A stretch of 36,855 nt of DNA, taken from the NCBI GenBank assembly GCA_021802485.1, contig JAJZXF010000020.1, positions 1 to 36,855 on the forward strand, read 5' to 3'. Every line of letters starts with the position of its first letter. The stretch's first letter is position 1. Shown piece after piece: positions 14,318 through 23,033 of this stretch. Under the pieces are notes generated by a model, which searched no databases, was not told the origin of the DNA, and saw only the letters and a list, made by a program, of their open reading frames with translations. This stretch comes from Actinomycetes bacterium. GTDB lineage: Bacteria > Actinomycetota > Acidimicrobiia > Acidimicrobiales > JAJZXF01. Both the position numbers and the translations under genes were made by a program.

Positions 14318-15034
14318 CTAATGCACGATAATGCGGCCACACTGTTCGCAGTTGGCGAACGAGCCTGGCGGAAGCCTGCGGATGCGCTCCACCTCGGTTG
14401 CCGGCATGCGCAGGTGACACCCGGTGCAGGAGTCTCCAACCAGGCGAGCGGCACCCTCCCCCCCGAGCCTCGAGCGGAGCCTTTCGTACTCTGCGAGCAG
14501 TGCTTGCGGCATTGCCTCCGCTAAACGGTGCCGTTCACCTTCTCGCTCCGTGATCTGAGCGTCCACGCCAGCTTCAGCGACCGCGAGCGCCTCCGAGATG
14601 CGGGTGATCTCGGCATCAACGTCCGATCGGAGCTGAGAAACCTTCGCAATCTCGGCATCCAGCGGCTCCGTATCCTCCATGAGCGCAAGCTCGCTGTCTT
14701 CAAGCGTTGCTCGCCTTGAGCGGAGATGATCAACCTCTTCTGACATCGCCTGGAGATCCCTCGAGGCGGAGACCTCACCACCGTAGAGGCGTCGCTCGAT
14801 CATGACGACCCTTGCGGTTGCAGACTCGATCTCAGCCTCGAGTTCTGCTTGGCGGGCAACCAATGCGTCTCGCTGACTTGTGAGATCTGCGAGCTGGCGG
14901 TCAAGGGAGCGAGCGACGTTCATCGCATCCGCGAGACTCCTCCGCTCGGGAAGCACCTCGCGCTTATGTTTTAGCTGGTCCAAGAGTGTATCCACGTCTT
15001 GAAGGTCCATAAGCGACGCTAGATTCGCGCTCAT
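14318..15034 (-). CDS. C4 zinc-ribbon coiled-coil protein (DUF164/CdsZ type)
   Basis: The 238-residue protein is a long alpha-helical coiled coil (about residues 10-190, rich in Leu, Glu, Arg) followed by a C4 zinc ribbon: CTGC and CEQCG separated by about 20 residues, ending IIVH. This matches the zinc-ribbon family once called DUF164, whose members are thought to bind nucleic acids or assist protein trafficking; the bacterial role is not settled. In many actinobacteria this gene sits next to rnpB, as here. A TAGCTG hexamer 7 bases before ATG 15034 weakly fits the leaderless pattern. It follows the polysaccharide cluster in the same direction after about 100 bases but may have its own promoter. 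Confidence 0.85.
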   Translation of the reverse strand: MSANLASLMDLQDVDTLLDQLKHKREVLPERRSLADAMNVARSLDRQLADLTSQRDALVARQAELEAEIESATARVVMIERRLYGGEVSASRDLQAMSEEVDHLRSRRATLEDSELALMEDTEPLDAEIAKVSQLRSDVDAEITRISEALAVAEAGVDAQITEREGERHRLAEAMPQALLAEYERLRSRLGGEGAARLVGDSCTGCHLRMPATEVERIRRLPPGSFANCEQCGRIIVH

Positions 15035-15140
15035 CTCAAACCAGCTACTGCACGCGACGCACGCTCTGTGCGCATCACTAGATCGTCCGAGCGGCTAGAA
15101 CCCGGAGCTTCGTATGAAAAAGCGTGATGTGCACGTCGCA

Positions 15141-16247
15141 TTATCCAGATAGTACAGCGGATGAGGCCGTAGGTATGCTCCCCACCTGGCTCGCTGGTGG
15201 CGGCCCCTCGATGCCGGCCGATCCATTCGGATTGGACGCGAGGATTGCTGTGAAGCTGATTGCCGGTTGTGCTTGGAAGGACCGGACCGTATTCACGCGC
15301 ACTCGTGCAGAACCCCGCTGTTTTGCCGGCTGGCCAGCCGGCGTGCTGGGCGAAGAGGTTGCCACCTGGGCAGGGACAGCGAGCGAAACGAAGCGTACGA
15401 TGCCAGCGGAATCAACTTCGATTGTAAACGTGAGCTTGCGGAGATTTCTTTGGTTAGCTAGTGCACGGTAGAAAACTCCCGCGATCCCGTGGAGTCTTCT
15501 AGCTGCCGCGACGTCTACAGCGACCTGGTACTTTCGCACCCGTAGTCCATCAGGGAGCGTAGCGTTCCCTGCCTGGACGCGCGCTCCTGGAACATCCCAC
15601 ACCGTGATGAGGCCAGCTGGATTTCCAAGTGCAAGCATTGCAAGCTGCGACGTTCGAGCTGGGATTGCCACCTTTTCGGCCCTTGCAGGCAGGACCTGAG
15701 AAGCGAAGCCACCGATCGATCCGAGCGGCAGGAGGAAGCTAGCTAACGTGGATGCTGGGAACTCGATCCAGGGCATCGAACCGACGGTCGCTGTCAGAGC
15801 GGGAGGTGTCTGGAGATACAGACTTGAACCGGCGAGGATCGCCGTCCTCGGTGGTGCGAGTGCTTGTGCTAACACCCCGGCACCACTGACGGACATGGTG
15901 AACGACGCCTCGTTCACTGCAGGCCTCAGTGTGCCACTGAGGTGCACGGCAAAGCTTGGCCCCAGTGCTGCCATAAGAGTGCCAGTGTCACCGGACTCCG
16001 AAAGCGCGAAGAACTCGGCGAGGACTCCGCGGCCAAACGTCCGCCTGTACGCCCGTGCCAGTGGGGATAGTGCCGGGCTCAAGGTCGCGGAGGTGCCGGA
16101 GCGACGCTCGTTTGAAAGTAGCGTGCAGGACGCCAGTGAAATCACAATGCACCCCATCGCCAGTCCGAGAAGAATCGCGTTTCGTATTGCATTGCGGCAG
16201 TTTCCCGCCCGCGTGCGGATGTCCCGGCGAAACACGCGAGCGTTCAT
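15141..16247 (-). CDS. Putative secreted lipoprotein
   Basis: The 368-residue protein has a basic N-terminus, a hydrophobic stretch (about 23-38) and a lipobox ISLASC, giving lipidation at Cys41 and anchoring on the outer face of the membrane. The mature part is rich in Ala, Ser and small hydrophobics, with alternating beta-type segments. It is broadly like the LppX/LprG-type lipid-binding or LolA-like fold seen in other actinobacterial lipoproteins, but I cannot assign a family. It is the last gene of the polysaccharide cluster; its ATG overlaps the stop of the upstream glycosyltransferase by 4 bases. That coupling suggests a role in surface glycan transfer or attachment. Confidence 0.75.
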   Translation of the reverse strand: MNARVFRRDIRTRAGNCRNAIRNAILLGLAMGCIVISLASCTLLSNERRSGTSATLSPALSPLARAYRRTFGRGVLAEFFALSESGDTGTLMAALGPSFAVHLSGTLRPAVNEASFTMSVSGAGVLAQALAPPRTAILAGSSLYLQTPPALTATVGSMPWIEFPASTLASFLLPLGSIGGFASQVLPARAEKVAIPARTSQLAMLALGNPAGLITVWDVPGARVQAGNATLPDGLRVRKYQVAVDVAAARRLHGIAGVFYRALANQRNLRKLTFTIEVDSAGIVRFVSLAVPAQVATSSPSTPAGQPAKQRGSARVRVNTVRSFQAQPAISFTAILASNPNGSAGIEGPPPASQVGSIPTASSAVLSG

Positions 16248-17425
16248 TTACGCCCTGCAAGCTCCAGTAAGGTCGAAAGCGTGGACTCGCGCGCATGCAC
16301 CAAGTTCAGCTCACGTAGCCGGGAGCGACCTCGATTTGCCAGCTCGTCGCGAAGTGCCCCGTCGCTTAGAACCCGGGAAACCGCGGAGGCGACCTCCACT
16401 GGAGCTTGCGATCTCAACAGTATCCCGCTACCGGCAAGCATCTCGGGGATCGCACCCGCGGCATACGCAATGACCGGCAGCTCTGCCTCGAGCGCCTCTA
16501 GGAGCGGAGCGCCGAAGCCCTCGTGCTCGGAGAGGCACACGAAGACATCAGCGTTTTGGTAGTACGCACTGAGCTCAGCGTCGCTGACCTCGCCTGGGAG
16601 ATCGGTTGAGTCCCCGATCCCAAGCCGATCCGCATAAACCCCTATAGCGCTCGCATACGCTGGAGAGGCACCCCTTCCGACCAGGTGCAGGCGAGCCAAA
16701 GGGTCATACAGCTTCTGGTAGGCGAAGAGGGCCTGGAGGAGGAGATCTTGGCGTTTATTGGGAGCCAGTCGCCCTACGAAGAGCCAGTCCGATCCCCCAC
16801 TAGCCTTCAGGCTGGACAGGCGTGATGCAGTTCGGGAGTCAACAGGCGTCTCGCTGGCGCTCTCAATCGAAAGGACCGGCAGAACAGCTGTACGCTGGTA
16901 ACCGGCCCCGACAAGCTCGGATTCGTTGAACCGAGAAACCGCAAGGCCACCACTCGCCCTCTTCGCAAGCTGGATCAGCTCATCGCGGGCCCTCGTCTGA
17001 TCCAACACCGACACGTAGTCCCAGTTGGAAAAGGCAGCAGCAGGCGTGATGTTGTGGTAGTTGACAACAAGCGGCTCCTCGCGCCGTAGCAACATCTCGA
17101 CCATCGGTGATGCGACCGCGAGCTGGTAAATGAGGATGTCGTCGGAAGCGGCGATCTCCGGATAGCTGGTGAAATGGCACACCTCAGCCGGCTCGGCCCC
17201 GCTAGTAGTATCAACGAAGATCCGCGAGTCGTACCCCGCGGCCACGGCCATCTCCTGTATAGCCAGCGTGTGACCACCCACAGCGTCGCGTGGCATCAAC
17301 ATCGGCACAAACTGGTGAAGCGCCTTTCCAGCTGAACGCTCCACGCTCAGACCAGTTCCTGCACTCGAAGCTCCCTCACTACTTGCAGACGCGTCGCGTT
17401 CACCTTGCAACCGGCCGTCTGCCAA
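16244..17425 (-). CDS. Glycosyltransferase, GT-B fold (copy B)
   Basis: This is a GT4-like sugar transferase of 393 residues. The C-terminal donor-binding half has LFVGRLAPNKRQDLLLQA, then AYYQNADVFVCLSEHEGFGAPLLEALE, the EX7E region that binds the nucleotide sugar, and ELPVIAYAAGAIPE. The N-terminal acceptor half (LHQFVPMLMPRDAVGGHTLAIQ) aligns along its length with the glycosyltransferase at 20764-21861, so the two are paralogues. It overlaps the upstream methyltransferase-like gene by 26 bases and the downstream lipoprotein by 4. The start could be GTG 17344, closer to where the paralogue begins, because the first 27 residues are low complexity. Confidence 0.9.
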   Translation of the reverse strand: MADGRLQGERDASASSEGASSAGTGLSVERSAGKALHQFVPMLMPRDAVGGHTLAIQEMAVAAGYDSRIFVDTTSGAEPAEVCHFTSYPEIAASDDILIYQLAVASPMVEMLLRREEPLVVNYHNITPAAAFSNWDYVSVLDQTRARDELIQLAKRASGGLAVSRFNESELVGAGYQRTAVLPVLSIESASETPVDSRTASRLSSLKASGGSDWLFVGRLAPNKRQDLLLQALFAYQKLYDPLARLHLVGRGASPAYASAIGVYADRLGIGDSTDLPGEVSDAELSAYYQNADVFVCLSEHEGFGAPLLEALEAELPVIAYAAGAIPEMLAGSGILLRSQAPVEVASAVSRVLSDGALRDELANRGRSRLRELNLVHARESTLSTLLELAGRK

Positions 17426-18551
17426 CTAGCAGGTGGCTCGGGTGAACCCTTGTGGCATCTGGGGAGGACCCCTCGGGCTGGTTGCACAGCTCGATGACCT
17501 CGATGTCCACAAAGCCTACGTGTCGCATCATCGCTGTCCAGGTGCTTGCTGACTTCGGGTTCCATTCGAGCAGCTCACGAAGGACGGGTTCGAGGTGCGA
17601 TGACCCAAAGAGAGCCGGTTCGGTTACGACGATTGAAGCCAGTCCCCCGCGATCGAGGACCCGCAGTGCGAGCTCAAGCAAGTGAAGCTGGCCGGTCGTG
17701 CCCGTCCGGTCGATGCTGCCTGACAGCACCACCGCTGCGAGGGATGCCTCGTCGAGAGATGCCAGGTGCTCGCTCGCTTCGCGTATAGCGACCTTCACGC
17801 CGCGTCGCATAGCAGTGTAGGCAGCCTCGACCCGCGGCTCTGCTCCCACGACATCATGCCCGGAAGCGATCAGTAACGACGCGAGCGATCCATCACCGCA
17901 CTCAGCGTGCAACACACTCCCTCGGAGCTCAGCGAAGCGCTCGATCACGACCGCTGCGCAGCTGCTCACATCCTCAGGCTCGAGAGCAGTTCGCAACTCC
18001 CTGACGAGAGAATCCCTCGAGCGCTCCGGCAAGCTGGAGTCTTCAAAGCGCTCACCGAGAAGGCGTAACGCGTCGTCCACCAACGCGAGGCGCTGGTCCA
18101 TCACCTGGAGCGCCCGTGCAGTCCCCGTCGCAAACGAGGACACTTGTGCTCCGAGATGAGCCACCCGGCCTTCTACGACCGATTCGATCAGCGATGCCCG
18201 CGTGAGTGCCCGCAGGCGATCCGCCACGCGATCCCGCAGGCGGGTCATGGAACGACCTGAACCAGGCTCGGGCGGTTCACCTACCGTGCTTGCAAACTCT
18301 TCGAGTGCCGCCTGGATGCCTCGATACCCTCGTGCCGCGCTGTCCAGGTGCACCCGCGCCGCGTCGAAGAACCACCGATTCGTCCCTACGGGTGCGAGGC
18401 GCTCGAAGGCTGCGGATAGCTCTTGCTCGAACTCCTCGGTGAACTCACCCGAGGCGCGCCTCTGGCACGCCTCTTCACGGATGTGTGCCACCGCGACCTC
18501 AAGAACGTCCTCGGTCCGGGCTGCGCCGGGGTCACCTGGCGGCTCAGGCAT
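17400..18551 (-). CDS. Methyltransferase-fold protein with helical N-domain (copy B)
   Basis: The protein has about 383 residues. Its N-terminal half is helical and charged (coiled coil likely). Its C-terminal half has the layout of a class I SAM methyltransferase: a motif-I-like VLHAECGDGSLASLL, an acidic strand end (VVGAEP), and later GGLASIVVTEP and HVGFVDIEVIEL. The motifs are looser than in active enzymes, so catalysis is uncertain. It aligns with 21858-23033. The start is ATG 18551; GTG 18560 overlaps the upstream stop (TAGTG) and is an alternative. It overlaps the downstream glycosyltransferase start by 26 bases. A role in modifying or capping a surface glycan is inferred from context. 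Confidence 0.75.
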   Translation of the reverse strand: MPEPPGDPGAARTEDVLEVAVAHIREEACQRRASGEFTEEFEQELSAAFERLAPVGTNRWFFDAARVHLDSAARGYRGIQAALEEFASTVGEPPEPGSGRSMTRLRDRVADRLRALTRASLIESVVEGRVAHLGAQVSSFATGTARALQVMDQRLALVDDALRLLGERFEDSSLPERSRDSLVRELRTALEPEDVSSCAAVVIERFAELRGSVLHAECGDGSLASLLIASGHDVVGAEPRVEAAYTAMRRGVKVAIREASEHLASLDEASLAAVVLSGSIDRTGTTGQLHLLELALRVLDRGGLASIVVTEPALFGSSHLEPVLRELLEWNPKSASTWTAMMRHVGFVDIEVIELCNQPEGSSPDATRVHPSHLLVGRRPVAR

Positions 18552-18559
18552 CAGGGCCA

Positions 18560-19531
18560 CTACCCAATGACTGAGGTCGAAGGCTGCACAGAACGCCCCT
18601 GATGTGGCTTCTCGCACAGGTACGCGATCAAGTAGCAGTCCGCGGCCTCGTGATAGATGCCAGGGCTGCTGGCAACGGTCCCCTCAGAGAACTTCCCATC
18701 AGAAAGGCACTCCCCAGCGTAGTTCAGCCCCTTCAGCTCCTTGACCCGCAACCCCGAGCGTTCGATCTTCGCGCTCAGCTCCGCGACCGTGTACTCGATC
18801 TTGTGATCAGGGTCGATGAACTCAGCCTGTTGCAACCGTGTCACCCGAGCGTTTGGCGTATCTAGGCCAAGGTATCCACCTGGTCTCAGGACCCTGTAGA
18901 CGCCGTCAAACACCAGGTCCGCGTCGTCCTCGCCGATATGCTCAATGCTCTGGCCGCTGTAGACGAGATCGAAGCTCTCGTCCTCAAAACCGGACAGGTC
19001 TGTCATCGAGTGATACCGGTACCGGACCATGCCCATAGCGGTGCGCTTCTCGGTGAGACGTCCCCCGGCTCGGTAGATCGGGTGGCGATCGTCCGGCGGC
19101 AGGTCCACAATCACGACCTCGTCGACCTTATACGGGTACCCGAGCCCGAGTAGCGCTCCGTCGTCATTGCTCTGGTGCGTTCCACCGAGGTCCAGCACCC
19201 GCCGGGCACGTGGCAGGCTCCGGATGAAGTCACAGCGGCTCATATGAAGCGACGGCCCGAGCAACGACGCCCTGCGTAAGCCCCTGAACTCCTCCGACGA
19301 GATCAGGAACTCGACGATCTGGTCCCGGGTGAGCTGACCGGCCTTGAGGCGAGGCAGCAGGTCTGCGGTGCCGACAGCGTCCGGCTCTCGACGGAGAACG
19401 ACCTCGTATGCCATTCGAAAGGCATCCTCGTCTGTTAGATCGGCAAACACCATCCCGCCAGAGCGCTTTCGCTCATTCTTCAGGCCTAGGACAGCTCGGC
19501 GCTTGGACATCGGCTCACGAAGACCTGGCAC
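18560..19531 (-). CDS. DUF4214-methyltransferase fusion
   Basis: The 323-residue protein has two parts. Residues ~33-84 (DEDAFRMAYEVVLRREPD ... EFLISSEEFRG) match the DUF4214 helical module often fused to glycan enzymes and surface-layer proteins. Residues ~108-300 are a class I methyltransferase: RVLDLGG (motif I, 111-117), VVIVDLPP, SFDLVYSGQSIEHI and RVLRPGGYLGLDTPN. It probably methylates a sugar in the polysaccharide made by this cluster. GTG 19531 has a TAACCT hexamer 6 bases upstream, so an internal leaderless promoter may raise expression of the distal half of the cluster; ATG 19510 is an alternative. It sits 30 bases after the glycosyltransferase gene. Confidence 0.85.
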   Translation of the reverse strand: MPGLREPMSKRRAVLGLKNERKRSGGMVFADLTDEDAFRMAYEVVLRREPDAVGTADLLPRLKAGQLTRDQIVEFLISSEEFRGLRRASLLGPSLHMSRCDFIRSLPRARRVLDLGGTHQSNDDGALLGLGYPYKVDEVVIVDLPPDDRHPIYRAGGRLTEKRTAMGMVRYRYHSMTDLSGFEDESFDLVYSGQSIEHIGEDDADLVFDGVYRVLRPGGYLGLDTPNARVTRLQQAEFIDPDHKIEYTVAELSAKIERSGLRVKELKGLNYAGECLSDGKFSEGTVASSPGIYHEAADCYLIAYLCEKPHQGRSVQPSTSVIG

Positions 19532-19537
19532 GCACCG

Positions 19538-19543
19538 AGGTTA
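19538..19543 (-). promoter_or_regulatory. -10 hexamer TAACCT inside polysaccharide cluster
   Basis: On the minus strand TAACCT ends 6 bases before GTG 19531 in the only non-coding gap (about 30 bases) of the cluster, and fits the leaderless pattern. It would give the last four genes their own promoter. Confidence 0.4.
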
Positions 19544-19561
19544 TCACCATCGTTGCCGCGA

Positions 19562-20767
19562 TCACAGGCCCACCCCAGGGCCTGTGAGACGACCGCGTTC
19601 TGCGACACCTGTGTAGAACGCTTGGAATTTCTCAATAAGCACTGGCCAACGATAGTTGGCCTCCACGTACTCTCGTCCTCGCCTCGCAAGCAGCCTTCTC
19701 GTGGTTTCACTCGCAAGCAACGTGTCAAGGCAGGCTTCGAATTCGTAGTACGAACTGAACCACACACCGCCTCCCGATCGGGTGCAGTGCTCCACCGTCA
19801 CCGCACAGGTGCCATTCACGACAACCGGAACCGACTGCATCCATGCCTCCATGATCACAAGCGAGAAGGACTCGTACGCTGAGGGCGACACGAGAGCCGT
19901 GGAGTCCGCAAGAATATCCCACTTGTCCTGCTCGGAAACCGCGCCGGTAATCACGATGTCGGGATGCGCGGGGATGGACGCAGCAACCGAGCCGACCATA
20001 GCAAGAGCAAGTGGGCCCGGCCTGCGACGCTTGTACTCGCTAAAGAACGCTGCGAGCATTGTGGACCCCTTGTGATCGTCCACCCTGCCAAGGCTGCACA
20101 GGTAGGGGCGATCGTTGACACCGAGGATCTCTGCACCGCTGTTCTTCTTGGTCATCGGTTCAGGGACCCCTAGCCCGAGAACAGCCTGAGGCGTCTGTGC
20201 CACGGGGTAGATTCGTTGCACTAGCTCGCGCTCTGCAACTGTGTGGTAGGCAAAGGCGTCTGCGGATGCAAACGTCTTCCTGAACACCTTCAGGTAGATC
20301 GCTGGCTCGTCATGTGCCGCGGGGTGCAGGACGGCTGGCTGCTTTACGTGCGGGATCGTTGCGACCGTCGGGTAGTACAGATACGGGTAGAACGCGATGA
20401 CGTCACAGGTGCTCTCCTGCGCCGCCTCGGCCAGATCGGGGCAGATCGGCCCCTGAAACTCCACCCAGTGTTCGGCCTCCTCGATGGAGGCTGATCGGGG
20501 CGACATCTTCACGCGAGCGTCAATCGCGTAGTACTCGGGCTGGCGGCCAGTAAGCGTGGTGAACCGGTGAAGCTGGACCCCGTTGAGCTCCCCATCTCCC
20601 GACGGATAGTGATCATCCCAGCTCACGTAGTCAAGCGCGCACGTCGTGAAAACCTCTACATCCCAGCCAAGATTCGAAACTAGCCTCTCAGCGAGCATGC
20701 GAGCTGCAGATTCCGCGCCGCCAATTACCTCGACACCATAGCGCGGAGTCACGAATGCCACTCTCAC
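19562..20767 (-). CDS. Glycosyltransferase family 4
   Basis: This is a 401-residue GT-B enzyme. The N-terminus MRVAFVTPRYGVEVIGGAES is the glycine-rich acceptor-domain start of GT4 enzymes. The donor half has YLCSLGRVDDHKGSTML, a weaker central segment, and ALVSPSAYESFSLVIMEAWMQSVPVVVN, which holds the EX7E motif. It is not close to the other two glycosyltransferases of the cluster. It overlaps the upstream glycosyltransferase by 4 bases (ATGA), so the two are co-translated. It probably adds a hexose from a nucleotide sugar; the donor and linkage cannot be read from the sequence. Confidence 0.92.
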   Translation of the reverse strand: MRVAFVTPRYGVEVIGGAESAARMLAERLVSNLGWDVEVFTTCALDYVSWDDHYPSGDGELNGVQLHRFTTLTGRQPEYYAIDARVKMSPRSASIEEAEHWVEFQGPICPDLAEAAQESTCDVIAFYPYLYYPTVATIPHVKQPAVLHPAAHDEPAIYLKVFRKTFASADAFAYHTVAERELVQRIYPVAQTPQAVLGLGVPEPMTKKNSGAEILGVNDRPYLCSLGRVDDHKGSTMLAAFFSEYKRRRPGPLALAMVGSVAASIPAHPDIVITGAVSEQDKWDILADSTALVSPSAYESFSLVIMEAWMQSVPVVVNGTCAVTVEHCTRSGGGVWFSSYYEFEACLDTLLASETTRRLLARRGREYVEANYRWPVLIEKFQAFYTGVAERGRLTGPGVGL

Positions 20768-21861
20768 CTCGGCATCTCCTGAGCGACCTCGTTGACGAGA
20801 TCAAGTACGCTGGCCTTTGCACGCTCGATTGAAAACGCATCGACCCTTGCTCGCATCGCAGGCTCGAGCGCGCTGAGGAACTCCTTCCGCCGACTGCAGA
20901 TGTAGTCGAATGCCGCTGCCATCATGGCTGCAGACTTCGACTCAAGCAGCACACCAGCATTTTGAAGGGTCTCGGGTATCGCAGAGGACGCGTACGCTAC
21001 GACGGGAAGCTTGCTGTACATCGCCTCAAGAATAGGGATGCAGAAGCCCTCGTGCTCCGATGCGCACACAAACAGATCTGCTGCCCGGTAGTACGCGGCG
21101 AGTACCGCATCGCTTGCTTCTAAGCGGAACTGGACCGCGTCCCTAAGGCCAAGATCCGCAACAAGCGAGGCTAACGCTGACGCGTAGGGAGCACATGACG
21201 GGCGCCCGAGAAGCCAAAGGCGCGCATCCGGGTCAAAATAGCGCCGGTACACCCAGAGTGCCTTTACGAGATCATGCTGGGCCTTGTTCGGCACAAGCCG
21301 GCCCACAAACAACAAGTCTGTGCCGCCGCTCAACTTGTGCCGCTGCAGCTCCGCGAGCGCTTCGGTGTCCGCAGCATCAAGGCGATTCAGGTCGATCAGC
21401 AGGGGAAGGACACCTGTGCGCTTGAAGCCAACATCCTCCAATTCCGAGCGGTTGAGCTCGGAATCCCCAACACCAACCGTACTTCGCTGAGCGAGCTGCG
21501 CGAGCTCTTCGCGTGCGTAACGGTTCCGCTGCGCAACCGCTGGCTCCCAGCGCGCATATAGCTCGGGTGGGGTGACGTTGTGGTAGTCAACGATCAATGG
21601 CTCTTTTCTGGCCGCGAGAAACGCCGAGACCGGCGTAGCGGTGGTCATCTGGTAAATGAGCACATCCCCGGGGCTTGCGGCAGCAGCATAGTCTGTGAAG
21701 TAGCGGGCCTCGCCCACCAGGTCATCGTGAACCGCCTCCGCGAAGATCTCAGAATGCCATCCCGCTTCCCTGAGACATTTCCGGATACCGAAAGCGTGCT
21801 GACCCGTTGCATCGCCAGGTAAGAGAGTTGCGAGGAATTGGTGTACGCCCAAGCGGCTCAC
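20764..21861 (-). CDS. Glycosyltransferase, GT-B fold (copy A)
   Basis: This 365-residue GT4-like enzyme begins MSRLGVHQFLATLLPGDATG. The donor half contains LLFVGRLVPNKAQHDLVKAL, ADLFVCASEHEGFCIPILEAMY (EX7E) and LPVVAYASSAIPETL. It aligns along its length with the glycosyltransferase at 16244-17425, sharing for example the IVDYHNVTPP / VVNYHNITPA segment. The start overlaps the upstream methyltransferase-like stop by 4 bases and the stop overlaps the next glycosyltransferase by 4, so the genes are tightly coupled. The substrate is unknown. Confidence 0.92.
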   Translation of the reverse strand: MSRLGVHQFLATLLPGDATGQHAFGIRKCLREAGWHSEIFAEAVHDDLVGEARYFTDYAAAASPGDVLIYQMTTATPVSAFLAARKEPLIVDYHNVTPPELYARWEPAVAQRNRYAREELAQLAQRSTVGVGDSELNRSELEDVGFKRTGVLPLLIDLNRLDAADTEALAELQRHKLSGGTDLLFVGRLVPNKAQHDLVKALWVYRRYFDPDARLWLLGRPSCAPYASALASLVADLGLRDAVQFRLEASDAVLAAYYRAADLFVCASEHEGFCIPILEAMYSKLPVVAYASSAIPETLQNAGVLLESKSAAMMAAAFDYICSRRKEFLSALEPAMRARVDAFSIERAKASVLDLVNEVAQEMPR

Positions 21862-23033
21862 CCTCCGCGGGTCCCGACTATGCAGTAGGAGGTCCCCGGG
21901 AAGATGGCATCGTTTAGAATCTGGAAGTTCGCATTCGCGAGGCTGTGCGCATCGTGAGTGCCGGGCAACATGCTAAGCCGCGGTCCTGTCTTCGACTCAA
22001 ATGTCTTGAGGTTTTCGAAACCATGCCGAGATAGCAGCGTCGACCAGGTGAGAGCGTGCAGCGGCTTGCCAAGCGCAAGATCCACCTCGACGGCGGACCT
22101 CGTGCGTGCCCACGCCTCTGGCGTACACGAGATCAAGACAAGAACCCCGCCGGCTGCAATCCGTGATGTTGAGAGTTCAAGCAGCTCGGCAAGGTCACGA
22201 GGCTCCAGGCGCTCGACGAAGCCGGTGAGCACCATTCCCCCAAGACTTGCGGGCAGAACGCTACGAAGGTGCGCTAGCACTGCCTCCTCGCGCAGATCGA
22301 GGGAACGGGCAATGCCCGTAGCTATGACACTCCCGCGCGGATCAACACCGTAGGCGTCGATGCCCGATCCAAGGAGCATCTCCACCAGTGCTCCGTCCTG
22401 GCAATCCGCGTGGAGCACCCTACTCGCAGCAGCGGCTGGTCCTCTAGCGGCGTCTCGCGATACAACATCGCTATCAAGTGGACGAAGTGCTGGGCGAACT
22501 GCGGTGCAAACGGCATTGAGAACCTGCTCACGCCACTCGCCTAGGTCAAGCACCTGCTGGAGGCCAAAGGAATCCAGCGCATTGCGCGGAGCAATCGCCG
22601 CGAGCCTCTCCTCGACATCCGCGAGACGTTCGTCACTTCTTACGATCAGGCGCGTCACGTATGATGCGAAACGAAGGATCTGACCTGTGACGAAGTTGAT
22701 ATACCAAAAGACCGCCTTGCGAACCAGCCACTTCACCGCGCGTCCCGCGGGCTTGCGCGAGGTAACCGGCGCCCGTGGATCGATATAGGCAGCACGTTCG
22801 AGTTCTTGGATCAGCGAACTCACACGCTCCCGATTGGTGGCCTCAACGGGGGTGAACTCGAAAAAGAGCCTATCCAGCTCTCCTTCTTCCTCGCTCCCCA
22901 GCTCGTCTACGATCCGGCAGCGTTCGGCACGAGCCCTGATTTCCGCCATAAGCGTTTCGTGCGACTGAGCGCTCTCCCCCGCTGCTTTTTCGGCGGGCTC
23001 CAACCTACCCTGCCTGAACTCGCCCAGGGGCAC
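21858..23033 (-). CDS. Methyltransferase-fold protein with helical N-domain (copy A)
   Basis: The 391-residue protein is a paralogue of the one at 17400-18551. A charged helical N-terminus is followed by a basic, aromatic amphipathic stretch (about 105-128, VFWYINFVTGQILRF) that may lie on the membrane. A class-I-methyltransferase-like domain follows: RVLHADCQDGALVEML, AYGVDPRG, GGVLVLISCTPEAW and HGFENLKTFES. As in copy B, the SAM motifs are only partly typical. The start overlaps the ABC gene end by 29 bases. ATG 22949 is an alternative start. Context suggests modification or termination of the exported glycan. Confidence 0.75.
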   Translation of the reverse strand: MPLGEFRQGRLEPAEKAAGESAQSHETLMAEIRARAERCRIVDELGSEEEGELDRLFFEFTPVEATNRERVSSLIQELERAAYIDPRAPVTSRKPAGRAVKWLVRKAVFWYINFVTGQILRFASYVTRLIVRSDERLADVEERLAAIAPRNALDSFGLQQVLDLGEWREQVLNAVCTAVRPALRPLDSDVVSRDAARGPAAAASRVLHADCQDGALVEMLLGSGIDAYGVDPRGSVIATGIARSLDLREEAVLAHLRSVLPASLGGMVLTGFVERLEPRDLAELLELSTSRIAAGGVLVLISCTPEAWARTRSAVEVDLALGKPLHALTWSTLLSRHGFENLKTFESKTGPRLSMLPGTHDAHSLANANFQILNDAIFPGTSYCIVGTRGG

